Origin: Bombardia bombarda
Taxonomy: Eukaryota; Ascomycota; Sordariomycetes; Sordariales; Lasiosphaeriaceae
Length of the DNA: 64,000 nucleotides
Reading direction: 5' to 3'
NCBI GenBank assembly: GCA_030512295.1
Contig: JAULSR010000004.1
Span: 620,001 to 684,000 of the forward strand
Shown piece by piece: positions 47,068-57,614 of this stretch. Position 1 is the first letter of the stretch. Every line of letters begins with the position of its first letter. Both the position numbers and the translations under genes were made by a program. Under the pieces are notes generated by a model, which saw only the letters and a program-made list of their open reading frames with translations, made no database searches and was not told the origin of the DNA.

Positions 47068-48842
47068 ATGTCTCGCATCATCAGCAGAAAGACGAGCCTA
47101 TCGAGGTTATTTTTAACAAGCACACTGTTTTTCTCTGCTATTGTCTCTGGATGGAATCATGCCACGGCGGAAGACCTCCAGCAGGCTTTCGCCGCGCATG
47201 ATGTTGTCATGGTAGCTTGTAAGTCTGTGTGAGCTCGTTCCAGCTATGGCCACAAAGGAGAGTGAAGCAAGCAAAGTTCTACCGTTCTAACCGGACTAAA
47301 ATTGGAACGATCCATAGTCGTCTTGGTATGTTATTGCGTGTTTTTAATAATTACTGGAATACTTGGTTGAGCCACCTCATTATCTAAACTGGCCAACTCC
47401 TACCTGTCTCACGTAGTTACTGATAAAACTGATGTTTTAACTTTGTTCTATAGCCTGACGAGTAAGTGCATTGTATTTCTTTCGTCTATTTGCTTTCCCT
47501 TGATCCCTTAAACTACCATTTTGCTAACAAGTATATCACCTCCCTCGATAAAGACCCAAAAGCGCATCACTTGAGCCAGAATGGCTATTGGCTTCTGAGA
47601 CGGCCTCAGAAAGGGGTCAACATCTCATCAGTATCGACTGCCACTGGGCGAAAGCTGCATGTGAAGACTATCAAGCTGCCTCTTCTTCGCCCTCCTCCTT
47701 TCCGTCAATAGTTCTCCTCCAGTCAGGCAAGCCGGTCTCGCAGTACCAAGGCGCCCGTCGGTCTACAGCGTAAGTTATAGGTGACAAGGCACGCCTGGTT
47801 AAGGAGAAATGATATGTACATCATCAAGTTCCACCGAAACCTTCGTCTTTCCAATATTATATACTAACTTTGTATCCAGCCTCCTCCAATTCCTCAACAG
47901 ACGTTCCCAACCCGCTGTCACAGAGGCCCTCTCCGCCGATTCCCTATACGACTTCAGGACCACCGACGACACAGTCTTCATCGCATTTCTGGGCCCTGAA
48001 CCCGATAGCAACGAGCGGCTCACCAAATCGTTTTCCGATGTTGCGTTACGCTATCAAGACGAGTTTCTCTTCGGAACCGTGGTTGACCCAGCCGTCGCCA
48101 AGTCTGAGGGTATCGAGGCTCCTGCTGTAGTTTGCTACAGACCGGTTGGTGGAGACCGAGTAGTCCTCTCATTACCATCATCACCACCCGAGGACAACAA
48201 CAACAACGACGATAGCAAACTAGAGGCTTGGCTCAAAGAGGCATCACGGCCAATCCTAGGAGACCTAACAGTTCTCAACCACCAAAGGCTGCTTGACGTG
48301 AGTGGTTCTTCACTTTATCGATACCTCTCCTCTCTCCCTTAACACCCCCCTAATCAAGCTAACCACACCCCTTATCCCCTTAATAGCGCAACTACCCAAT
48401 AATCTACCTCTTCGCCACCACCCCTGTCCACCGCCACGACCTCACAACCTCCCTCTCCAAGTTCGCCCGCACGTACTACGACTCCCTTACCTTTGTCCTC
48501 GCCGACCCCCTCGACTTCCCCTCGCTCATGGCCCAGCTTGGACTCGACCCTACCACCACCTCACTACCTGCCGGCGCCGTCCACCAGCTCTCCAATAACC
48601 GCATCTACCCCTACCCGAGAGGTCGGCCCTTTACCTCGAGCGCCATCCAGCAGTGGGGACTCGACGTCTATCAGGGTCGCGTCAAGCCGTGGACAGCGCC
48701 AGGCACCACTCCTACTACCAATGCCGGGGATGGTCGTGGTGCAAAGACCAGGATCGGAGTGGCAGGCGCGACGCGAAAGGTTGTCTCGATGAGGAATATA
48801 CCTGGTGTTAAGATTAAGATTGCCGGGCGGGATGAGCTGTAA
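47068..48842 (+). CDS. PDI-like ER protein without CXXC, C-terminal RDEL
   Basis: Six exons are inferred: 47068-47218, 47318-47325 (8 nt), 47454-47461 (8 nt), 47554-47769, 47880-48297 and 48387-48842 (1257 nt, 418 residues). A signal-anchor-like N-terminus (LSRLFLTSTLFFSAIVSG) is followed by a thioredoxin-fold pattern: VVMVAFVLPDE, SLEPEWLLASE, LISIDCHWAKAACEDY, PSIVLLQSGKPVSQYQGARR, and two further thioredoxin-like modules. The redox motif CXXC normally after the first strand is replaced by LPDE, and no CXXC occurs elsewhere, so it is expected to be a non-catalytic, binding-type member. The C-terminus RDEL resembles HDEL/KDEL retrieval signals. The microexon region is the weak point of the model: acceptor 47563 instead of 47554 is also in frame. 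Confidence 0.8.
47295..47317 (+). other. U6 snRNA-like segment at an intron 3' end
   Basis: The 17-mer ACTAAAATTGGAACGAT equals the highly conserved core of eukaryotic U6 snRNA, and the next six bases CCATAG match 4 of 6 of the U6 ACAGAG box. The final AG is the predicted 3' splice site of intron 1 of the PDI-like gene. It is too short to be a U6 gene: no 5' stem or downstream U6 sequence is present. Confidence 0.55.
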
Positions 48843-49592
48843 GCATGAAGGAGCTTAGGTGTGTATCATGATGATGAACCGTCATGTTACTCTTCTCTTT
48901 AGATACCACGGGTTCGTACAAAGTGTATATAATGCATATATGTGAAAATGACAAGTTCTTCTGTGCACACCACGTCATGACCCATTTCAAAACACTTCTC
49001 CAAACAACTGACAGTAATAAAGCCTATTCAATTCTACAACAAGTATTAACAAGCTCCCCAGATATATATCCAGAGACCTCTCTCTCTCTCGAGCGTTACA
49101 GCAAGGAACCGTATCAGTAGTATTTGGCTACGATCCCCAACCCAAACTCCGATGCTATGACATACAAAACGAGAGCTCGGGGCTTTACTTTGACAGCAAA
49201 AAACACTCACAGCCAGCAGATCAGGGGCGTGCGCCGTTCTTTCTCTCTCTCTCTCTCTTGCTTTCTTTCTTCTTAATAAAACAGCATGCATGCTTCATCC
49301 CGACATTTTAGACATTAGCCCCAACACTGGGTCACCGCATTCCAACAACCCTCACGCATAGCTTGCTGCCGCTGCTGCTGCCGCTGCTGTACAAAAAAGA
49401 CCTAAACTGCAGTAAAAGAAGTAAAGTGAGGCGCGATAATCAAGACGAATGAATCGCTAGGTAATGTAGGTAGGTAGGCTGAAATCCCGACCACAGTCTT
49501 TGCGCGTGGCACAGGTACGTCATCTAATGTACATAACCCGCGTCCCACTCCCAAAACGCCGGCCAGGCCAAGCAAGGCAAAGCCAACATCAT
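48843..49592. other. Convergent intergenic spacer
   Basis: The 750 bases lie between the 3' ends of the PDI-like gene (+) and lcb2 (-). It holds a CT dinucleotide run (about 49239-49258) and a CTGCTGCCG repeat near 49362-49390. No gene is supported. Confidence 0.6.
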
Positions 49593-51584
49593 TTAACGCA
49601 AAGTCTTCTTGGCATCTTCAGCACCGCATGCAATTACATCTTCGAGCTTCCACCTTGGCGGTGAAATGACGCCCTCAAGGCCATTTGCCTTGCGCCACTC
49701 GCTTTCCGTCTCGGGGGTGACGCCCGTAGGTAGCGGCGCCAAGCCACCGGCCACGCCGGTGGAGTACTTTACATCAAGAATTGTGCCAACTTCGTCGCAG
49801 GCGGCCAGGAGGCGGTCCATGTCGTCCTTGTTGTGTGCCGATGACACGCAGAATCGAACACGAGAGCTGATAAGAGGTGTGGCAGGGTAACCGACGACGA
49901 CCACTGAGATCTTGCGCTTGAGCATCTCGTGGCTAAAAGCCGAAATCTTTGCGGGGTGGTAGAGGAGGACAGGGATGATAGGCGAGTCGTCGTTTCCGTA
50001 GACAATAAACCCCAAGCGCTTGAGTCCGAGACGGAGGTAACGGGAGTTCCAGGCAATACGTTGCAGGCGCTCATCGCCCTGGCCAGGTGCCAGGTCGCCA
50101 GTGATGATTCTGAGAGAAGCTGAGATTTGCATAAGAACAGAAGGAGCAGCGGTTTCGCCGAGAATGGTGGCTGCGTTGGTGGACTTGAGCTTGTCGATGA
50201 CGTGCTTATCCGCCGCGATGTAGCCTCCATTGGCACCGAAAGACTTGGTAAGGGTTCCCATCAGAATATCAACCTCAGCAGGGTCGACGCCGAAGTAGTC
50301 GCATACACCACGTCCCCTAGGACCAAGCGCTCCGATACTGTGGGCCTCATCAACGTAGAGGAAGAACTTGTACTTCTTCTTGAGAGTCAGGACACCGGGC
50401 AGGTCAACCATGGTTCCCTCCATCGAGTAGAGTCCCTCCACAGCGACCAGAATCTTCTTCCAGGGACGATGAGTGCGCGGCTGTCCTTGAGCAATGGCCT
50501 CACGCAGACTTCTCTCGAGATCGTCAATGTTGTTGTGCTTGAATGATCTAATCACGGCTCCAGAGAGACGGGCGCCAATACGAATAGAAGCGTGGTTGAG
50601 TTCGTCCGAGAGAATGAGGCAGCCCTTAGAGACAAGAGCCGGGAAGGATGCGGCGTTGGTTACAAAGCCCATGGAGAATACCATTGCAGCTGGCTTGCCA
50701 ACAAACTGAGCAATCTCACGTTCCACCTCGAGGGCAAGGTCGGTCGTGCCCGAATCCGCTCTTGGGCTGCAACTGGCGAGGCCATATTTGCGAACAACTT
50801 CCTCAACGGCGTCGGCGCAGGGGCCCTCTGACTGAGCAAAGCCCAGATAGTTGTAGGAGCTCATGTTCAAGGTCTCGGTGTAAGTACCGGTGAACTGGTA
50901 GGTGCGGTTGAAGTCGTCTGACTTGCGGTCCATGAGGGTGATATATCGCCCGGGAACGCCAGTGGTGGGCCTTGCGAAGCAGTCATCGATGCGCATCTTG
51001 AGTCTTCTGACGTAGAAGTTGTCGAAGTCGTCGTTTAGCGGAGCATATCCATTCTGAACCTTGAGCGCCTCGTAATGCTTCTTGTTGCCAAATCTCTTGC
51101 CGAAGAAGTCTCGAGTGTGGCCAAAAAAGATGAGGATAAGGTAGCTGAGGTATGTTGTGAGAACATAGAAATAGGGCGGCTCGTCTTCAACCGGAGCTTC
51201 CAATGGCTTTCCCTGATGTGCGCTGATATATCGATGGCTCTGGCTGATCAAGGGTCCAAATTGGGACTCGACGCGGAGTCGTCTGCTCTCTTCGGCGACT
51301 GAAGGGGGCTGAAAAAGTGTGGTGGCGGGCTCGTCGCTATTAGGCTCTCCGGCACTGGCGGTCGAAAGGGAGATTGTCGGGAGGGAGATGGTAGGGGGCG
51401 AGATGCCTTGATGTTGTTGCATTGCTTGGAGGGTCTGCTGTGCCGACAGCTGCTCTTTCGACTTGGGTGTCGAGAAGAACTGGGTGATGCGGCTGCCTTT
51501 GGACTGAGACGGCCGTCTTTCGGCAGTCCGTTCAGAATTCGGCATACTGGAGGTCGAAAAGGGATTTGTGAGCTTGCGGGGCAT
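49593..51584 (-). CDS. lcb2: Serine palmitoyltransferase catalytic subunit Lcb2
   Basis: Lcb2 with Lcb1 condenses serine and palmitoyl-CoA, the first step of sphingolipid synthesis, at the ER membrane. The gene is a single exon of 663 residues. Residues 1-125 are Ser/Pro/Gln-rich. A membrane segment follows (YFYVLTTYLSYLILIFFGH). The alpha-oxoamine synthase fold shows MSSYNYLGFAQ, CSPRADSGTTDLALEVE, LILSDELNHASIRIG, VDEAHSIGALGPRGRG and GTLTKSFGANGG, in which Lys447 should bind pyridoxal phosphate. The C-terminal part includes RVRFCVSSAHNKDDMD. I chose the ATG at 51584; the frame is open a little further upstream but has no ATG there. The length exceeds yeast Lcb2 (561) mainly through the N-terminal extension. 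Confidence 0.95.
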   Translation of the reverse strand: MPRKLTNPFSTSSMPNSERTAERRPSQSKGSRITQFFSTPKSKEQLSAQQTLQAMQQHQGISPPTISLPTISLSTASAGEPNSDEPATTLFQPPSVAEESRRLRVESQFGPLISQSHRYISAHQGKPLEAPVEDEPPYFYVLTTYLSYLILIFFGHTRDFFGKRFGNKKHYEALKVQNGYAPLNDDFDNFYVRRLKMRIDDCFARPTTGVPGRYITLMDRKSDDFNRTYQFTGTYTETLNMSSYNYLGFAQSEGPCADAVEEVVRKYGLASCSPRADSGTTDLALEVEREIAQFVGKPAAMVFSMGFVTNAASFPALVSKGCLILSDELNHASIRIGARLSGAVIRSFKHNNIDDLERSLREAIAQGQPRTHRPWKKILVAVEGLYSMEGTMVDLPGVLTLKKKYKFFLYVDEAHSIGALGPRGRGVCDYFGVDPAEVDILMGTLTKSFGANGGYIAADKHVIDKLKSTNAATILGETAAPSVLMQISASLRIITGDLAPGQGDERLQRIAWNSRYLRLGLKRLGFIVYGNDDSPIIPVLLYHPAKISAFSHEMLKRKISVVVVGYPATPLISSRVRFCVSSAHNKDDMDRLLAACDEVGTILDVKYSTGVAGGLAPLPTGVTPETESEWRKANGLEGVISPPRWKLEDVIACGAEDAKKTLR

Positions 51585-54500
51585 GTCTAGGACCAGTTTG
51601 CGGTGGCAGTACGATGTTTTGCTATTTGGTGCTTTAATCACCACCTATAGGATGAGCGAGTCGCAGGTTGCAATAACAATCAATGATGCTACAGTTGTTC
51701 TAACGTTAGCAAGGTACGGTTGAGGAAAAGCCATGGGCAATTGACATCGGAGGCTAGTTGAAGTTGAGTTTCGACACAGGGAGACATGAAAGACTGCAGG
51801 ACGCATGCATGCATGGCCCGTGAGCGATTGTGCGCTGGTTGCATTGGTGGGGGGCCACGACCTGCACTACATGCAATGCCAGAGCGGGCTGTAACGGAAG
51901 GAGCGCCAGCCCTTTGTGATTTGGAGGATGAAGCACGTCACGGCTCGCCAGAGCGTGTGTCGTAAGAGATAAAAGCCCAGAATCAGAGCACTTACACAAT
52001 TGTCAGTCAATCTAGTAAGAGATGTCGAGGTCGTCAGGAGGAATCCGTGGTGCCGCGAATTGAATCGCTACCAGGAGGTCGATAGGTAGGGCAGTCGAGG
52101 TCGGTCGGGAGGTCGGTCGGTAGTGAGGGTTTGGCTTTGCTGTGGGTGACGTGCAAGGCGCCTTTAGGTTGACAGCTCTCCGGGAAGACGGGAGTGAGCG
52201 GGACCACTGAGAGACCTGAGGACCGAATGCGGATTGCGTTTGAACCTGCAAGGGACAACTAGTTGGGCTGGTCGTGGTCGTCTTGTCGGGTCTCGATGGG
52301 AGAAAGACGTCCAGATCCAGTTGTCCTCGCCTTTGGTCCAAAAATGCGCAATTCGGGAATAATCGAGAGCTCCCTACCTACATCAACTGGTGCGCACGAG
52401 AATCAGGAACAAGAGACGGAGACGGCGGGAGGCAGGGCGAGGTGGACATGCAGAAGATTTCTATGGCAGCGGAAGAGGGACAGGGGCCCAGCAGATTGTG
52501 GAATACTGGGTCGATTTCGTTGGCTGTCTGACCAATCATGGCGCACCACCCGCCTTGAGCCCGCGTAGCCACCACGGTAATTTGAACAGGCCCGCCCGCC
52601 CCTGGTTTCTCCTGCGAGGTGTGGATGAGGCTGCAAGGCCCTGCACATGAGTGGTCCCTTCCCGTGCTTTCCGACAGGTCCGAGAGGGGGGATTGGTGCG
52701 TGCCACCCAGCCAAACACGGTGACTTGCGTGATCTTTTGGCATTTCACTTGGTACGCGTAAATTGATGGTAGGTCAACGCAGCAGCAATTACCTTTCATC
52801 GCTGTGATGCGCTCGCGTGCGCGGCTCCCCGATAGTTATGCAAGCGGAGTTCGGATTGCAAGGTGAGGAGGCCTCCTCCCCAGAAGTTTCACCTTATGAA
52901 GGGGTATGCTTGGATGCTTGATTTACTTTACACCCTTGATTTTGACAGTGGTGTGAGCTGGGGAAACCTGCCTCCGCTTGTCCATCATAACTGGGTTTCG
53001 ATCCCAAACTGGCATGGTCACGATCTGCTTTGCACGGAAAATCAATCATGATGGTCGGGGTCAAGCTAGCAGCGACGAAGCGAACGTGCGATTCTCGAAA
53101 CGGTGATTGATCCTCAGACCCGTCGTCACCTGCTCTTCACTGTCATCTCTTATCTCACAGGACGGGCAGGTTGCGTACCATTATCCACGGCGAGATTGTG
53201 TTAGTTGTGCGGCGTTGGAGTAAGCAGCTCGGCAGCCGATTAATTCCCGTGCGGGAAGACGAATGGCGGTTACGTGTGATTCATTTGCTTCCAACCAGTA
53301 TCTTGTACATACGGTATACAACGTACGCGATATCGTCACAAGAAGAGGAGCCTGAAGAAGCAGCCTCTCTCCCCCCTTTGCATCGTTGACAGAGGTATCA
53401 AAGATTTCGCGATGCGGTGCTGCATCCGAGTGCCGTCTGCAAAGGCGTTATCAGCCCACGCATCCACCTTGATACCACCTTGTGTGAGCCGATCTGCTCT
53501 CCCACCTTACCGCCTTGCCTATCCGCCTTCCCAAAGTACCTTTGCTCCCAATCTGTGTGCATGTATACTCGCCTACGGGGCAAAAGAAGGAAAAAACTGC
53601 CATGGTACCTTGCCTTACCGCCGCCAGCCTTGCATTGATTATTCACCGTCGGAAGCCTCGGTGCGCTTGGCATTCTTACCAGAATTGTGCCTTGACCTCA
53701 GCGGACCTCAGCGGACCTCAGTAGTCGCTAGTCGCTACGCTAGTGGCGGCTACGCACAATATCAAAACTCTGCAACAAGGCCAAGACACGGCCACGGGCT
53801 CATGGAAGACCCCGGTATTGGGATGGTCCCATTCTCAGGGCAGCTGGGCAAGACAAGTGCAAGGCAATCGGCCGATGCAAAGGCTCTAGTGCAGATGTTT
53901 AAAGCGCAGATAGAGACACTGGCATCTTCAACATGGCCAAACCCTTTTTCCAGCCGCCTTCTAGAATGCAGACAAAATCACCAATGGCTTTTTTGGTCCC
54001 ACGTTGGGGAGTGGTAAGGTTATGTAGAAAGCCCGAAGCCCGGGTTCAGGGACCAATAATTCGAAACAGCAGTGGCGAAGTGGCTTTGCACCTTCAATTT
54101 TCTTGATACGTGTGTACCAACAAGCGTCGACAGCGGGGTTAAGCTTTCCATGTTAAGGGGGAAGGAGCGCTCCTCTCTCGAACTGGAGTCTAGCAGCCTT
54201 TATCATTCTGTCAACTTCCACAGTCGCCATGGATGACAAAGAACCTAACAGCCCAAGTTGGTCCGCTCGATGACGACGGGAGCTACCTGTCAGGTATAAT
54301 ACTGAATCGCTTTCGTCGCATGGTATTGTCCATTATGAATGCCTTGAGCACTCTCTAATCACCATCTCGGCCTGCTCCATTGGTAACCGAGCCGAGTCCT
54401 GGCAAGCGTCGGCTCTGAAAACGAAGTTCGAGTTTCAATTGAAAAGAAAAGAACCTCCATCGGGCTATCCCCATCGGAAATCGCCTCTTTTTTTTTGGGA

Positions 54501-55059
54501 CGGGTAGGATTTCATCGGCCGATGCAGTCGCCAGTAGCCCGCTCAGCGCAGCGGTCTCCGTACCTTTTAGACACCGCAGCAAGGTGCCGAACCTCGGGCA
54601 TCCATCCCTCGAGCCCTCTGAACTTTTTGTGATCCATTATTTTACACACCGGGTACTCCGTTACCCTACGGGCCTGCTAATCCAGTAGTCCCACGCCCAC
54701 AATTGCGCAGCCTGGAACACCTTACCTCAGGTATTTAGTAGATCTGGGGCTCTTTGGACTCTGGGGCCGACGGCGCTGGGGCAATCCGGCTTAGCCTCAC
54801 GCAAGATTGTATTCCGGTCTTTCGGAAAACCGCGCCAGTTACTCTGAGTGCTGCTTGCGCTGCCGAACAATCGCCGCTTCGCCCGTCGTCAAAGACCAGC
54901 AACCCTAGAAGTCACTTCTTTTGCAACCAATCCTCTTCCATCCTCGTCTATTAATCGTCTTCTACTTTTTCCCCCAATTCTTTTTTCTCAACCTCCTCCT
55001 CCACGTCTCAAAGCCACACAAGGGTGCCCTTGAAGAAAAAGGCAAAAGAAAAATTAAAG
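51585..55059. other. Intergenic, divergent region lcb2/acetoacetyl-CoA synthetase
   Basis: In this 3.5 kb no gene is supported. A 201-codon frame at 53412-54017 (+) overlaps other frames, has no domain and no splice partners. Short direct repeats occur (GGTCGGTC-type at 52080-52120; CAGCGGACCT twice at 53699-53719 followed by AGTCGCT twice). Promoters of lcb2 (left) and of the synthetase (right) should lie near the two ends. Confidence 0.55.
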
Positions 55060-57614
55060 ATGACGACTACCGAGCTTTGGAGGCATGGCAGCCCGCAGTC
55101 CACCCAGATGTGGAAGTTTCTGCAGCATGTGAATTCCAAGTATGGCCTGAAGCTCCACGACTACCCGACCCTTTACAAGTGGTCGGTTGAGAATGTTGCC
55201 GCCTTTTGGGAAGAGGTCTGGCATTTCGCCGGCATTAAGTCGTCCAAGCCGTTCCACCAGGTGGGTTGTTTTTGCGGATTTTTGCATTTTTGTGTTTTGT
55301 ATTTGGTACCTCCATGCACTCATGAACTTCTTTGACATGCCCCGAAGTAGCCGGCCGCCGACCTATGCTTCCCGCCCCGCATCGCATGTCAGATATGGAG
55401 CAGGGGCCTGCTTAATACTCCGAGATCTGATGCCTTCAAGTGATGGTGCAGATCAGATAGGGGCCGGGCCGGCTGGTATTCGGTGAGCATCGCGGCTATA
55501 ATGGACGGGCCAGGTCTGAAGTACCCCTTTACTCCCTGCCCAAGCATCTCGTGGTGGTATACCAAAAGCGAATTATAGAAGAGAAAATAAAAGAAGAGAA
55601 TGCATCTTCCTCATCAGTGTCGTTGGCTCGCTAAGCCCCTTATCAGGTCCTACCGCCCAATGCGCCCATGTTCCCCAGGCCCGACTTTTTTGCCGGTGCC
55701 CTTCTCAACTTTGCCGAGAACCTCCTCTTCCCGGCCAACGCTGAGGTCAACGAGTCGGACATTGCCGTTATTACAGCTACTGAGAATGAAGAGCATCTCT
55801 CGGAGCTGTCGTGGGCTGAGCTGAGAGAGCAGGTCCGGCGCTGCACAAACGCCCTCAGAGCAGCGGGCGTCGAGGAAAACGGCATCGTTGCCGGCTTTGT
55901 CGCGAACCATGCCCAGGCCCTCGTCGCCCTGCTGAGCAGCGCTGCCCTTGGTGCCATATGGACCGGAATCAGTCCCGACAACGGAGTCAGCGCCGTTCTG
56001 GATCGTCTGGTTCAGATCAGGCCGCAGGTGCTGTTTGCCGACAACGCAACTCTGTACAACGGCAAAGAGTGGACAGGCAAGGGCAAGACCTTGGAGATCG
56101 TCGAGGAGCTGAAGAAGCACGGCTTGGGGCTTGTTGTCGTGGTTGAGGGCCTCAAGAACGCTGATTTGGGCCTGGAGGATCTCAGATCTAAGGGTGTGAA
56201 GACGGAGGGTTATGAGAACTGGCTGAAGAAGTAAGTGTCCTCGGATGTATAAGCGGGTTATGATTCTAACATTTTCAAAGCTCACCGGATGAGCCGCTGG
56301 TCTTCAAGCAGCTCCCCTCCTCCCACCCGCTGTATGTTCTATACTCGAGCGGGACGACTGGGCTCCCCAAAGCCATCGTCCACACTGCTGGAGGCACGCT
56401 CCTCCAGCACAAGAAGGAACACTTCATCCACTGCTCCCTCTCGCCGGCTTCGCGACTCTTTTACTTCACCACCACATCATGGATGATGCACCACTGGAGC
56501 GTATCCGCACTGGCCTGCGGCTCATCTCTGGTCCTCTACTCCGGCTCCCCATTCAAGCCCCACTCATACAGCTCCCTCCCCCGACTCATTTCCTCCCTCA
56601 AGGTGACTCATTTCGGCACATCGGCCGCGTACCTCACGGCCCTGGAAGCCAACAACATCCGCCCGATCGAGGACCCAACTCTCGACCTCTCCGCCCTCGA
56701 GGCCATCTACTCGACCGCCTCCCCGCTGCCCCCCTCCACCTTCGCCTTCGTCTACGAAGCCTTCCCGGCACACATCAACCTGGCCTCCATCACCGGCGGC
56801 ACAGACATCATCTCGCTCTTCGGCGCGCCCTGCCCATTGCTCCCCGTCCGCGCGGGCGAGATCCAGTGCGCGGGTCTGGGCATGGCCATCGGCGTGGTCG
56901 ACTCGGCCTCGCCCCCCGAGGCGCCGAGCCCCGTCGAGCCGGCCGGCTCCCCGGGCGATCTAGTGTGCGTCAAGCCCTTCCCATGCCAGCCGCTCACCTT
57001 CTTCGGCCCCGGTGGCGACGACAAGTACCGCGCAGCCTACTTTGAGCGCTTCCCCGGGCTGTGGCACCACGGCGATTTTGTCCGCATGGACCCGGCTAAC
57101 GGAGGGCTCGTGATGCTGGGCCGCAGCGACGGTGTGCTCAAGCCGGCGGGCGTGCGTTTTGGCAGTGCCGAGATTTACAACGTGCTCACGAGGTTTTTTG
57201 GCGCTGAGATCGAGGACGCGGTGTGTGTGGGACGGAGACGCGAGACGGACCGGGACGAGACGGTTTGTCTGTTTGTGGTGATGGCGGAGGGCAAGGTGTT
57301 TGATGATGAGCTCCGTGAGAGGGTCAAGAGCGCGGTGCGCAGGGAGCTGAGCCCGAGACATGTGCCGGGTGTGATTGAGGAGGCGAGGGGCGGGGTGCCG
57401 AAGACGGGGAATGGCAAGAAGTAGGTGTTTCCCAGGGCTACCTACCCCTATTATTGGCTTCATGGGGTGAGATGATTTGAGTACTGACGATTTTGATAGG
57501 ATCGAGGTGGCGGTGAAGCAGATCCTTTCGGGCATGCACATCAAGACGAACGCGAGCGTTGCGAATCCCGAGGCCCTGGAATGGTTTCGGGAGTGGGCTA
57601 AGAATAATGCCTAA
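55060..57614 (+). CDS. Acetoacetyl-CoA synthetase
   Basis: The enzyme activates acetoacetate with ATP and CoA, linking ketone bodies and leucine breakdown to acetyl-CoA and sterol synthesis, usually in the cytosol. Four exons, 55060-55260, 55647-56230, 56281-57420 and 57500-57614, give 679 residues. The N-terminus (LWRHGSPQSTQMWKFLQHVN) and FFAGALLNFAENLL are characteristic. The AMP-binding core YSSGTTGLPKAIVH lies near residue 283; TTTSWMMHHW and SITGGTDI follow. WHHGDF, GRSDGVLKPAGVRFGSAEIY and PKTGNGKK|IEVAVK form the adenylate-forming C-terminal subdomain with the catalytic Lys region. Intron 1 is long (386 nt). No peroxisomal targeting signal is evident at the C-terminus (WAKNNA). Confidence 0.94.

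Noticed and set aside
47295..47317. A complete U6 snRNA gene
   Set aside because: Only the short core segment is present; the U6 5' stem-loop, the downstream AGATTAGCATGG part and a terminator are missing.
53412..54017. 201-codon open frame (+) between lcb2 and the synthetase
   Set aside because: No domain, unusual composition, overlapping frames of similar size and no coherent splice partners; treated as chance.
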